A DNA stretch of 64,000 nucleotides from DASUFZ01 sp035541475 (GTDB lineage: Bacteria; Myxococcota_A; UBA9160; SMWR01): assembly GCA_035541475.1 (NCBI GenBank), contig DATKND010000007.1, forward strand, positions 71,893-135,892, written 5' to 3'. Under the pieces are notes generated by a model. It saw only the letters and a program-made list of their open reading frames with translations, did not search any database and was not told where the DNA came from. This document shows positions 28,211 through 37,679 of this stretch, piece by piece. How positions within the stretch are numbered: position 1 is the stretch's first letter; each line of letters begins with the position of its first letter. The position numbers and the translations under genes are program-made.

Positions 28211-28741
28211 ATGCGGGCAGCTCGGCGGATCGCGGGGGTTCTCGCGCTGGTCCTCTCGGCGAGCGCGGCGCATGGCGCCGACGAGCCGATCAAGCCGCTC
28301 TCCACGGCGGTCATCAAGGCGACCGCCGGCATCTGCCTCAAGGGCAAGACCTGCCACAAGGACCGCGCCGGCACCTGGGTGCCGAAGACGAAGGTCGCGA
28401 TCCTCGCCGTGTCGATCGCGGAGGACGTCGACGTCGACGCCTACTTCGACGTCGAGCTCAGCACCAAGCCCGAGATGTACCAGTGCAACGAGGTCGACTC
28501 GACGGGCTGCATCTTCCGCATCAAGTACTCGGGCCCCGGCCTCTTCAGCTACGGCGCCACGTCGGGCAACACCTACCTCGGCTCGAACATCACGAGCACG
28601 AACCTCAGCTTCCCGCCCGGCTACGCGATCATCGTGCCGGCCGGCACGCCGGTCTACGTGCACCTCGACGTGATCAACGAGAGCCTGATCGATCTGCATC
28701 TCGATCAGGACGCCTGGATCTACTACACGCCGTTGCCGTGA
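28211..28741 (+). CDS. exported protein of unknown function
   Basis: 176 residues. A clear signal peptide (MRAARRIAGVLALVLSASAAHGA) is followed by a beta-rich domain with four cysteines in two close groups (CLKGKTC and CNEVDSTGC), which could form disulfides. No catalytic motif or known family recognised. It precedes a small lipoprotein gene by 34 bases, so the two may be one unit. Confidence 0.78.
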   Translation: MRAARRIAGVLALVLSASAAHGADEPIKPLSTAVIKATAGICLKGKTCHKDRAGTWVPKTKVAILAVSIAEDVDVDAYFDVELSTKPEMYQCNEVDSTGCIFRIKYSGPGLFSYGATSGNTYLGSNITSTNLSFPPGYAIIVPAGTPVYVHLDVINESLIDLHLDQDAWIYYTPLP

Positions 28742-28775
28742 CCTGTGTCGCGAGCGGGGCGTTCGGGAGGACACG

Positions 28776-29069
28776 ATGAAGCGGATCGCCGCCCAGGTCG
28801 CGTGCGCGCTCGCGCTCGCCGCGCTGTGCGCCTGCGCGCGCACGTCCGCCACCACCTGGGGCTTCTCGAGCTGGTACCGGCAGGGCGGCGGCTCGCTCGG
28901 CTTCGGGCAGGCCTTCGAGAATCAGCGCAACACGTGCCTCTCTCAGATGGACATCACGGATGCCGCGCAGGTCGCCGTCGACAGCTCGCAGGAGAGGGGC
29001 TTCGTCCAGTGCATGAATGCCTCCGGCTGGTGTACCCAGCTCTGGGACTGCAGCATGCCCGGCGGCTAG
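28776..29069 (+). CDS. small cysteine-containing lipoprotein, unknown
   Basis: 97 residues. A hydrophobic signal ends in LALAALCACART, whose second Cys is a plausible lipobox (LCAC). The mature part has four further cysteines and an Asn/Gln/Gly/Trp-rich composition (NTC, VQC, GWC, WDC). No family recognised. It overlaps the convergent sulfotransferase stop in a shared CTAG. Confidence 0.7.
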   Translation: MKRIAAQVACALALAALCACARTSATTWGFSSWYRQGGGSLGFGQAFENQRNTCLSQMDITDAAQVAVDSSQERGFVQCMNASGWCTQLWDCSMPGG

Positions 29070-29881
29070 TCGTTCACGACGCTCGCTTCCGTCGGAGACG
29101 GCCGCTCGCTCGCGCGGCACCCGGCCCAGCTCGACGCGTCGAACTCCGGCCCGAGCAGCGCGCGCAGCCGCTCGTTGTGCGGCGCGAAGTGGTCGTCGAG
29201 GCGCGCGACGAGATCGGCGGGCGGTCTCGCATAACGACCCGCGTTGCGCACGCGGAAGCTGGCGGCGTAGCGGCGCGGATCGAGCGGCGCGAGCCCGACG
29301 AAGTCCGCGACGCGGCGCACGATCGGCGCAGGGTCGGCGTAGAAGGGCTCCGCCGGGAGCACGAGCATCTGAGCGCGCGGGTAGTGCGCGAGCCAGCGCT
29401 CGAGCTGCCGCGCGTAGTGCCCGCGCGCGAGGTAGCCGAGCGGCGGGAGCGACGACTCGCCCTTCCGCGCGGCGCGCGCCAGCTCGGCGTCGAGCCGCTC
29501 GGCGATCGGCCGCGACTCGCCGTCGTATCGCACGCGGTGGTGGTAGTGCGAGATCGCGCGCCGCGTCGGGTCGCGCAGCAGCGCGACGAGGCGCACGTCG
29601 GGCAGCAGCGCGCGCGCGCGGGCCGGGACGTCGGGCAGCGCGAGATACTCGGGCGTCGCCTCGCCGCAGATCGTGCGTCGGCCCACCAGCCGGCGCGCCC
29701 AGACGCGCAGCGGCGAGGGCAGCTGCCGCTCGTACCAGCCGCGGCCGCGCGCATGCTCGCGGTCGAAGAAGTGCAGCTCCTTGCGGCGCGCGCGCACCAT
29801 CCCGGGATGGCGCCCGAGGCAGCGATAGAGCGAGGTCGTTCCGGATTTCTGCGCGCCGATCACCAGAAAGTGCGGCAGCAC
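29066..29881 (-). CDS. sulfotransferase (heparan-type, Sulfotransfer_1)
   Basis: 271 residues. PAPS 5'-phosphosulfate loop at the N-terminus (FLVIGAQKSGTTSLYRCLG), ELHFFD, and the 3'-phosphate motif LLRDPTRRAISHYHHRVRY. This layout matches bacterial homologues of heparan/carbohydrate sulfotransferases that sulfate surface glycans, glycolipids or Nod factors. Cytoplasmic. Its substrate here is unknown; a sulfatase-like lipoprotein is encoded 1.5 kb away. Confidence 0.87.
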   Translation of the reverse strand: MLPHFLVIGAQKSGTTSLYRCLGRHPGMVRARRKELHFFDREHARGRGWYERQLPSPLRVWARRLVGRRTICGEATPEYLALPDVPARARALLPDVRLVALLRDPTRRAISHYHHRVRYDGESRPIAERLDAELARAARKGESSLPPLGYLARGHYARQLERWLAHYPRAQMLVLPAEPFYADPAPIVRRVADFVGLAPLDPRRYAASFRVRNAGRYARPPADLVARLDDHFAPHNERLRALLGPEFDASSWAGCRASERPSPTEASVVND

Positions 29882-29896
29882 GGGGACCTCCCCCGA

Positions 29897-31387
29897 CTAG
29901 CGTCGCAGCTCGCGCTTCAGGATCTTGCCGGTCGGGCCCTTAGGCAGGCTCTCGACGAACTCGACGAGGCGCGGGTACTTGTAGGCCGCGAGCCGCTCCT
30001 TGCACCAGGCGACGAGCGCGTCACGCGAGAGCGTCGGATCGCGCGAGACGACCACCGCCTTCACCTCCTCGCCGTGGCTCTCGTGCGGCACGCCGATCAC
30101 CGCGGCCTCCACGATCGCAGGGTGTCCGTAGAGCACCTCCTCCACCTCGCGCGGATATACGTTGAAGCCGCCGCGCAGGATCATGTCCTTCTTTCGATCG
30201 ACGATGCGGTAGCTGCCGTCCGCGTCGCGGATGCCGATGTCGCCGGAGTGGAACCAACCCCCGCGCATCGCCTCCTTCGTCGCGTCCGGGCGACCGAGGT
30301 AGCCCTTCATCACGTTGTGGCCGCGGATGCAGATCTCGCCGCGCTCGCCGTCCGGCAGCCGGCGGTCGTCGTCGTCGAGGATCGCCATCTCGACGCCCCA
30401 CACCGGATAGCCGATCGAGCCGGGCTTTCGCGGGCGACCCTTCATGTTGAAGCTCGCGACGGGCGAGGTCTCCGAGAGCCCGAAGCCCTCGAGGATCTCG
30501 ACACCGAACTTCTGCTCGAAGGCCTTCATCACCTCGACGGGCATGGGCGCGCCGCCGGACATGCACCAGCGAAGCCGCGACAGGTCGTAGGCGCGTGACG
30601 GCTCGTGGTGCAGCAGGGCGAAGTACATCGTCGGCACGCCCGCAAAGAGCGTGACGCCATGTCGCTCCATCGTGTCGAAGGCGTCTTCCGGCGCAAAGCG
30701 CGGCAGCAAGGTGAAGGCGCTGCCCGTCGCGATGCAGGCGTTCTGGATGCAGGTCTGCCCGAACGAGTGGAAGAGCGGCAGCACGCCGAGCGCCACGTCG
30801 CCTTCGCCGGGCGGCGCGAGCTTCGGCACGACGACCGAGCAGTTGACGAATAGATTCGAGTGCGTGAGCTCGGCGCCCTTCGGCTTTCCGGTGGTGCCCG
30901 AGGTGTAGAGGATCACGGCGGTGTCGGTGGCCTCCGTCGCGTGGAGCGACGCGATCGGATCGGCTCCCGCGAGCTCGCCGAGCGTGTCAGCGCCCGCTCC
31001 CGACGCCAGGACCACCGGCACGCCCGCCGCCTGCGCGCCCGCGCGCGCCGTCGCTTCGAAGACCGGGTGCGCGATCAGCAGTCGCGCGCGCGAGTCCTTC
31101 AGGTGGTACTCCACCTCGGGCGCCGAGAGCAGCACGTTCAGCGGCACGACGCGGCAGCCCGCGTAGAGGACCCCGAAGTAGGCGATCGAGAACTCCGGGA
31201 CGTTCGGCACGAGCAGCGCGACGCTCTCGCCCGGCTCGATGCCGCGCGCGTGCAGCGACGCCGCCACGCCGCGCGCGGCGCGGTCGAGCTCGCCGTAGCG
31301 GAGCGCGCGCTCGCCGAGGCGGACCGCGATGCGTTCGGGATGAAGGTCGGCGCTGCCGGCGAGGATGCTGCCGAGGTTCAGGTGCAT
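29897..31387 (-). CDS. long-chain fatty-acid/aryl-CoA ligase
   Basis: 496-residue adenylate-forming enzyme. AMP-binding motif ILYTSGTTGKPKGAELTH, GFGLSETSPVASFNMKG, HSGDIG, RIVDRKKDMILRGGFNVYP and the C-terminal catalytic Lys in PTGKILKREL. Activates a carboxylic acid to its CoA ester; chain specificity is not visible. The gene is followed on the same strand by the sulfotransferase and lies near an acyl-CoA dehydrogenase. Confidence 0.92.
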   Translation of the reverse strand: MHLNLGSILAGSADLHPERIAVRLGERALRYGELDRAARGVAASLHARGIEPGESVALLVPNVPEFSIAYFGVLYAGCRVVPLNVLLSAPEVEYHLKDSRARLLIAHPVFEATARAGAQAAGVPVVLASGAGADTLGELAGADPIASLHATEATDTAVILYTSGTTGKPKGAELTHSNLFVNCSVVVPKLAPPGEGDVALGVLPLFHSFGQTCIQNACIATGSAFTLLPRFAPEDAFDTMERHGVTLFAGVPTMYFALLHHEPSRAYDLSRLRWCMSGGAPMPVEVMKAFEQKFGVEILEGFGLSETSPVASFNMKGRPRKPGSIGYPVWGVEMAILDDDDRRLPDGERGEICIRGHNVMKGYLGRPDATKEAMRGGWFHSGDIGIRDADGSYRIVDRKKDMILRGGFNVYPREVEEVLYGHPAIVEAAVIGVPHESHGEEVKAVVVSRDPTLSRDALVAWCKERLAAYKYPRLVEFVESLPKGPTGKILKRELRR

Positions 31388-31419
31388 GGTCCACCCAATC
31401 TACACGAGCCGCGCCACCC

Positions 31420-32775
31420 TCATTCGATGTATCCCAGGTGCCGCAGCTGATCCTTCGTCTTCGTGTCGACGTCCTTCGGCAGACCCATCGGGTCCTGGAC
31501 CACGCTCTTCGGCGTGCCGAGCGTCGAGTCGAGCAGCGCCTGCATCCGCTCGACGTCCGCGGGACGGCTCGCCGCGATGTCGTTCTTCTCGCCGGGGTCG
31601 GCCGCGAGATCGAAGAGCGAGACGGCGTGCGTCTCGATGTTGCGGATCAGCTTGAGGTCGCCGTCGATCACGCTCTGGAGCTTCGCGTTCGAGGCGTACC
31701 CCTCGGCGAAGAGCGGATGCGTCGGCTCGGGCTCGCCGTGCAGCAGCGGCACGAGCGAATGGCCCACGAGCCCCGACGGCACCGGCAGCGCCAGCAGCTC
31801 GAGCAGGGTCGGAACGACATCGACCAGTGACACGCGCTGCGCGATGCGGTGCGACTGCTTCTGGAGCGCCGGCACGCGCAGCAGCAGCGGCACGTGCAGC
31901 AGCTCCTGGAAGACCGTGTGCGCGTGGAGCACCGAGCCGTGGTCCCAGAATTCCTCGCCGTGGTCGGCGAGCACGACCACCATCGTGTCGTCGCGCAGGT
32001 CGCGCTCGTCGATTCGCGCGAGCAGCGAAGCGAGCACCTCGTCCATGCGCGCGATCTCGCCGTCGTAGAGCGCGCGCACCTTGTCCTTGTCCGTCTCGTC
32101 GTACTGATGTCGCATGTAGCTCTGCCGGCCCTCGAACATCTTGCGCATGCCGAGCAGGTTGCGCGTCTGCGGTCCGGTGACGGTGCCGTGGTAACCGGGG
32201 TCGAACATCGTGTCGTAGGGGGGCGGCGGGTCGTAGGGCAGGTGCACGTCGAAGCAGTGCACGAAGAGGTAGAAGCGCGAGTCCTTCTCCTCGTGGTCCT
32301 TGCGCGCAGCGTCGTCGAGGAAGGCGAGCGCACCCGGCAGCGTGTCCTCGAGCAGCTCGTGGCCCTCTTCCCAGCTGTCGAAGCCGCGCGCGAAACCGGA
32401 GGCCTTCGTCATCAGGCCGCCGCCGGTAAGGCCCGCCGTGCGGAAGCCTTGCGCCTTCAGCATCTCGGCCAAGGTCAGCCCCGTGTCGCGCGCGTCGCGC
32501 GCGACGGTGGCCGTCTTCGACTGGAAGAGCGCGTGGTGCGCCGCGAAGGTGTAGTTCGACGCGGACACCGCGTTCTCGAACACGAACGCGTGCTCGGCCC
32601 AGCGGTCGAGGCCGGGCGAGGTGCGCTTCGCGTAGCCGTAGAGGCCGAGATGATCCGCGCGCAAGGTATCGAGTGAGACGAGCACCAGGTTGCGCGGGAC
32701 GGGCGGCGGCTCGTGGCAGCCGGTCGTGAGGATCGCGGCGAGAACGACTAGCGACGCGGCGAGCTTCTGCGGCAT
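31420..32775 (-). CDS. sulfatase-like hydrolase lipoprotein lacking the formylglycine cysteine
   Basis: 451 residues, alkaline-phosphatase superfamily. Signal peptide ending in ILTTGCH, a likely lipobox. Metal-site motifs NLVLVSLDTLRADHLGLYGY at the start and VVLADHGEEFWDHG are intact. Where sulfatases have C/S-x-P-x-R the protein has TFAAHHALFQSK, with Thr at the nucleophile position and His for Arg. It may therefore be a phospho- or other ester hydrolase rather than a true sulfatase. Confidence 0.83.
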   Translation of the reverse strand: MPQKLAASLVVLAAILTTGCHEPPPVPRNLVLVSLDTLRADHLGLYGYAKRTSPGLDRWAEHAFVFENAVSASNYTFAAHHALFQSKTATVARDARDTGLTLAEMLKAQGFRTAGLTGGGLMTKASGFARGFDSWEEGHELLEDTLPGALAFLDDAARKDHEEKDSRFYLFVHCFDVHLPYDPPPPYDTMFDPGYHGTVTGPQTRNLLGMRKMFEGRQSYMRHQYDETDKDKVRALYDGEIARMDEVLASLLARIDERDLRDDTMVVVLADHGEEFWDHGSVLHAHTVFQELLHVPLLLRVPALQKQSHRIAQRVSLVDVVPTLLELLALPVPSGLVGHSLVPLLHGEPEPTHPLFAEGYASNAKLQSVIDGDLKLIRNIETHAVSLFDLAADPGEKNDIAASRPADVERMQALLDSTLGTPKSVVQDPMGLPKDVDTKTKDQLRHLGYIE

Positions 32776-32815
32776 GGCGACCCGTGCGGGCGCGGAAACC
32801 TAGCGCGTCGCCGCC

Positions 32816-33277
32816 CTAGCCCGACGCGCGCGCGAACATGCCCGCCAGCACGCCGCCCGCCGTCGCGAAGGCGAGCGCCGCCCCGACCAGCGCGATCCAG
32901 CCGGCGCGGCGGTGCGGCACGCGCCCGGGCAGCTCGCGGGGCAGCGCCAGCGTGGGACCGAGGCGCGCGCGGAAGCGCCAGGCGCGAAAGCCCGCCAGCA
33001 CGCCGCCGCCTAGCATCGCGGCCACGCAGGTCTCGTGGACGTAGAGCACCGTGCGATCGAGCGGGGTCCAGAGACTCCGGTCCTCGCGCCCGAGCACGAC
33101 GAGCTTCACGAGGTAGGAGACGAGGAAGAGTCCGACGAGCGCGGCCGCCGTCAGCATGCGCCGGCGGTGCGTGCGCACGTCGCCGCGGCGCACGGCCCGC
33201 ACCGCGAGCGACGCGAACACGAGGATCAGCCCGAGGTTCGCGAGTGCCGCGCACCAGAAGGCCAGCTTCGCGTCCAT
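32816..33277 (-). CDS. DUF420-type membrane protein
   Basis: 153 residues with four hydrophobic helices, a conserved THRRRML between the first two, VLYVHETCVAAMLGGG in the third and a basic loop before the fourth. This fits the DUF420 family, some members of which (CtaM/YozB) help cytochrome oxidase mature. No oxidase genes are near, so this role is only a possibility. It follows the acyl-CoA dehydrogenase by three bases. Confidence 0.65.
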   Translation of the reverse strand: MDAKLAFWCAALANLGLILVFASLAVRAVRRGDVRTHRRRMLTAAALVGLFLVSYLVKLVVLGREDRSLWTPLDRTVLYVHETCVAAMLGGGVLAGFRAWRFRARLGPTLALPRELPGRVPHRRAGWIALVGAALAFATAGGVLAGMFARASG

Positions 33278-33280
33278 CTC

Positions 33281-34456
33281 CTACTGCCGGCGCAACCCGA
33301 GCACGTGCTCGGCGATCAGCTTGCGGTGGAGCTCGCTCGTGCCCTCGCCGAACTCGAGGGCCTTCGCCTCGAGCAGCAGGCGTCCGACCTCGTACTCCGC
33401 CGAGAGGCCGTAGCCGCCGTGGATCTGCACGGCGTCGAGCGCGTTCTGCGTCGCGGCTTCGCTCGCCATCAGCTTCGCGAGCGACGCCTCGAGGCTCGCT
33501 CGCGCGACGCCCGCGTCCTTCATGCGCCCGAGCCGGTAGACGACGCCGCGCGCGCCCTCGGTGCGGCAGACCATGTCGGCGATCTTCTGCTGGATCATCT
33601 GGAATTCGCCGATCTTCTGGCCGAAGGCCTCGCGCGTGTTCGCGTAGGCGACCGCGAGGTCGATGCAACGCTGCGCCTGACCGATGCAGCGCGCGGCCAC
33701 CGAATAGCGTCCCATGTCGAGCGCGGAGCCGAGCACCGGAAATCCGCCGCCAGCCTCGCCGAGCAGCCCGTCGTCGGGCACGAAGACGTTCTCGAAGTGG
33801 ACCTCGGCCAGGTTGTCGCGCTTGAGCGTCCGCATCGGGAATTCGCCGATCGCGATGCCTTCGCTCTTCGGGTCGACCAGGAAGGCCGTCACGCCGCGGT
33901 GCTTCTGCGCGAGGTCCTGCGACGCCATCACCAGGAAGAGTCCCGCGTGCGCGGCGTGCGAGATGAAGACCTTGGTGCCGTCGAGCCGCCAGCCGCCCGC
34001 CACGCGGCGCGCCGTGCTCTTCAAGTTGCCGAGGTCGGTGCCGCCGCCCGGCTCGGTGAGGCACGCCGACGAGAGGATCTCGCCGCGCGCCAGCGGCGGC
34101 AGCCAGCGCTCCTTCTGCGCGTCGCTGCCGTGTCGCAGGATCGAGCCGGCGACCAGCGAGTTGGTCACGGACACGACCGACGCCACCACCCAGTCGACCC
34201 GCGCCAGCTCCTCGCAAATGATCCCGTAGGTGACGACGTCGCTGAACGAGCCGCCGTAACGCTCGGGGATCATCGGCGCGATGTAGCCGAGCGGCACGAG
34301 CTTGCGGATCAGCTCGAGCGGGTAGCGCTCCTCGCGCTCGTGGCGCTCGACGTGCGGCGCGATCTCCTTCTCCGCGAACTCGCGCACCGCGCGCCGCACC
34401 AGGCGCTGATCGTCGGTGAGATCGAAGTCCGCGATGCGCTCGAGCGGGCTCTGCAC
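33281..34456 (-). CDS. acyl-CoA dehydrogenase
   Basis: 391-residue FAD flavoprotein for alpha,beta-dehydrogenation of an acyl-CoA. Conserved FAD/substrate segments: SACLTEPGGGTDLGNLKSTAR, FISHAAHAG, QIHGGYGLSAEYEVGRLL and the C-terminal FGEGTSELHR. Length is typical. Likely operon with the DUF420 gene. Chain-length preference cannot be told. Confidence 0.92.
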   Translation of the reverse strand: MQSPLERIADFDLTDDQRLVRRAVREFAEKEIAPHVERHEREERYPLELIRKLVPLGYIAPMIPERYGGSFSDVVTYGIICEELARVDWVVASVVSVTNSLVAGSILRHGSDAQKERWLPPLARGEILSSACLTEPGGGTDLGNLKSTARRVAGGWRLDGTKVFISHAAHAGLFLVMASQDLAQKHRGVTAFLVDPKSEGIAIGEFPMRTLKRDNLAEVHFENVFVPDDGLLGEAGGGFPVLGSALDMGRYSVAARCIGQAQRCIDLAVAYANTREAFGQKIGEFQMIQQKIADMVCRTEGARGVVYRLGRMKDAGVARASLEASLAKLMASEAATQNALDAVQIHGGYGLSAEYEVGRLLLEAKALEFGEGTSELHRKLIAEHVLGLRRQ

Positions 34457-34539
34457 GGGGCCTCCGGGCCGCGGGGCAGCATAGCCGCTCGACGCGCACG
34501 CGGGCCTTCCCTAGATTCCCGCGCCTTCCGGAGGCCGAC

Positions 34540-34668
34540 GTGAAGAGAGCCAAGGCGCTGCCCCACCGAAATCGCAGCAAGAGCGCACGCTATCGCGCCA
34601 AGCTCAAGGCGAAGTTCAAGCGCGCGCGCCGCCGCGTCAGCTCGGGACACCGGGAGACGTACAGGTAA
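34540..34668 (+). CDS. 42-residue highly basic protein
   Basis: GTG start at 34540 with GGAGG five bases upstream, TAA stop at 34666-34668. The product reads VKRAKALPHRNRSKSARYRA and continues with KLKAKFKRARRR and an SSGHRETYR end; about 19 of 42 residues are Lys or Arg. No hydrophobic segment. The strong ribosome site, clean stop and amino-acid bias support a real gene resembling small ribosome- or nucleic-acid-associated proteins. Family not recognised. Confidence 0.65.
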   Translation: MKRAKALPHRNRSKSARYRAKLKAKFKRARRRVSSGHRETYR

Positions 34669-34709
34669 GCCGCGCGAAGCGCGGCGCACAGCGAGCCGCA
34701 GGCGAGCGG
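34669..34709 (+). repeat. interspersed hairpin repeat, copy C
   Basis: Hairpin GCCGCGC-GAA-GCGCGGC (34669-34685), starting right after the stop of the 42-residue gene and possibly ending its transcript, followed by GCACAGCGAGCCGCAGGCGA and GCGG. Confidence 0.7.
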
Positions 34710-34758
34710 CGTCTCAGAAGACGAGACCCGGTGGGCTTGGCCTCGACGCTGGCTGGCG

Positions 34759-35364
34759 TCACTTGGAGCGGGCGCGCGCGAACGCCGGCCGCGCCAGGCT
34801 CGCCTCGAACCAACGCTTCACGTTCGGGTATGGAGAGAAGTCGAAGCGCGCGACAGCGAGCAGCCCGAGCACCGACGCGACGTTCAGGTCGGCGATGGTG
34901 AAGCCGCCGCGCAGCAGGAAGTCGCGTCCCGCCAGCGCGCCGTCGAGCACCTTCAGCGGCTTCGCGATCGCCTCGTGGCCCGCCTTCGCGATCTCCGGCT
35001 TCCGCTGATCTGGCGGCGCCATCACCGTGTGCAGGAAGATCTGCATCAGCGGCGGCTCGATCTCCGTCATCACCCAGATGCTCCACTGCACCGCGCGCGC
35101 GTCATCGTCCTGCGACTTCGGCTGGAGCGTGCCGGCGCCGTACTTGCGCGAGAGGTAGAGGTTGATCGCCATCGACTCGAAGAGCGTGAGCTCACCGTCG
35201 GCGAGCGCGGGAATGCGGCCGTTCGGGTTGATCTTCAGGTACTCGGGCTGCTTCGCGTCGCTGGTGAAGTTCGTCTTCACGTGCTCGTAGGGAACACCGA
35301 TCTCTTCGAGCGCCCAGAGGCAGCGAAGCGCGCGTGACTGCGAGATGCCGTAGAGGCGGATCAT
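34759..35364 (-). CDS. glutathione S-transferase
   Basis: 201 residues. Thioredoxin-like N-terminal domain with MIRLYGISQSRALRCLWALEE, KINPNGRIPALADGE and the glutathione-binding LFESMAINLYL, then an all-helical C-terminal domain with FTIADLNVASVL. Cytoplasmic detoxification or isomerisation enzyme; substrate unknown. gshB at 7120 provides its cofactor. Confidence 0.92.
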   Translation of the reverse strand: MIRLYGISQSRALRCLWALEEIGVPYEHVKTNFTSDAKQPEYLKINPNGRIPALADGELTLFESMAINLYLSRKYGAGTLQPKSQDDDARAVQWSIWVMTEIEPPLMQIFLHTVMAPPDQRKPEIAKAGHEAIAKPLKVLDGALAGRDFLLRGGFTIADLNVASVLGLLAVARFDFSPYPNVKRWFEASLARPAFARARSK

Positions 35365-35394
35365 GGGGGTCCTCCTGGAGGGGCCCCATCTTAC

Positions 35395-35802
35395 TCAGAA
35401 GTCCCAGGAGATCCCGAGGAAGGGCGCGCCGGAGTCGGCGCGGCCGCCCGCGCGCGCGCCGAGCTGCGCGTCTGCGCCGAGATGGACGTCGAGCACGCGG
35501 TAGCTCGCGGTCAGGCTGAGCGAGTGGAGCAGGTGCCACGCCGCGCCACCCTCGATCTCCATCAGCGAGAGGTCGTCGGCGAGCGAGAAGCCGAGGCCTT
35601 CGCCGAAGAGCTCGAGCCTGCGCGTCGGCAGCGCGCTGGCGCGCACGGAGTGGAACGGCGAGAAGGGAGTCGGCAACGCGTCCGGCGCGAACTCGCTCAC
35701 GTGCCGCTCGGTCCGCAGCACCAACTCGCCGGTGTCGGCCGCGACGCCGCCCGCGGCGAGCAGGGCGCCGAAGAGAGCGAGGGCTGCGAAGGCGATTCGC
35801 AT
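35395..35802 (-). CDS. small outer-membrane beta-barrel-like protein
   Basis: 135 residues. Signal peptide (MRIAFAALALFGALLAAGGVAA), then alternating beta strands (RLELFGEGLGFSLADDLSLMEI, then SLSLTASYRVLDVHLGA) and a terminal Phe in GISWDF, the usual BAM recognition end. Too short for more than a partial or oligomeric barrel. No family recognised. ATG 35802; longer starts belong to a shadow frame. Confidence 0.7.
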   Translation of the reverse strand: MRIAFAALALFGALLAAGGVAADTGELVLRTERHVSEFAPDALPTPFSPFHSVRASALPTRRLELFGEGLGFSLADDLSLMEIEGGAAWHLLHSLSLTASYRVLDVHLGADAQLGARAGGRADSGAPFLGISWDF

Positions 35803-35869
35803 TGCGGCTCCGAAGAGAGCCCTCCCAGACTTCTCTTCGGCAGCGGGGCCCCGGGCCGTGTGACCGAGG

Positions 35870-37027
<1,158 letters not shown>

Positions 37028-37072
37028 CGAGCCATCCTCGCTTCCGGCCTTCGCGAACCGGGTCGCTCCTCT

Positions 37073-37165
37073 GAACTTCGCTCGCCTGGTCCGTGCGATC
37101 TCCGCTCGGCTTCGCCTCGCTGCGCGCCAGACGGCTTCCCGTTCGCTGCGCGCATCGCTCGCGAT
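37073..37165 (-). repeat. interspersed repeat, copy D (composite, reverse)
   Basis: Read on the minus strand it contains GCGCAGCGAACGGGAAGCCG, then GCGCGCAGCGAGGCGAAGCC and AGCGGAGATCG, and ends in GGCGAGCGAAGTTC. The middle closely matches copy E. It fills most of the gap between the divergent tgt and rnhA genes, so it may affect their promoters. Confidence 0.65.
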
Positions 37166-37180
37166 GCTAGCCTGCGCCGC

Positions 37181-37669
37181 GTGCCGCGCAGCGCGACGCT
37201 CTACACGCCCGAGGAGGTGCTCGAGCGCTTCCATGCGGGTCCGACGAGCGGCGTCTTCACCGACGGCTCCTGCGAGGGGAATCCCGGCCCGGGCGGCTGG
37301 GGCGCCGTGTGGGTCGACGACGATCGCATCGTCGCCGAGCGCGACGGTCACGACCCCGCCACGACCAACAACCGCATGGAGCTGACGGCGCTGATCGCGG
37401 GCTACGAGATGCTGCCCGTCGACGCCGAGACCACGATCTACTCCGACAGCAACCTGTGCGTGCAGACCGTGAACGAGTGGGCGCCGCAGTGGGAGCAGCG
37501 CGGCTGGAAGCGCAAGACCGGCGTGATCGCGAATCTGCCGCTGGTGCAGCGCCTGTACGCGCTGGCGCGCCAACACCCGAAGGTGCAGCTCCGCTGGATC
37601 CGCGCGCACGATGGATCGCGCTGGAACGAGTACGCGGACGCGCTCGCTAGCCGCTACATGCTGCGTTGA
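37181..37669 (+). CDS. rnhA: ribonuclease H
   Basis: 162 residues. Removes RNA from RNA-DNA hybrids. Active-site acids: Asp in VFTDGSCEGNPGPGGWG, Glu in NNRMELTALIAG, Asp in IYSDSNLCVQ and the last Asp in NEYADALA, with HDGS replacing the usual GHxG loop. The N-terminal 20 residues before the first strand are longer than in E. coli. GTG start at 37181; no clear ribosome site. Confidence 0.93.
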   Translation: MPRSATLYTPEEVLERFHAGPTSGVFTDGSCEGNPGPGGWGAVWVDDDRIVAERDGHDPATTNNRMELTALIAGYEMLPVDAETTIYSDSNLCVQTVNEWAPQWEQRGWKRKTGVIANLPLVQRLYALARQHPKVQLRWIRAHDGSRWNEYADALASRYMLR

Positions 37670-37679
37670 GACCGAGCGG

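Noticed and set aside
31420..32775. Call as a true formylglycine sulfatase
   Set aside because: No Cys or Ser in the C/S-x-P-x-R position.
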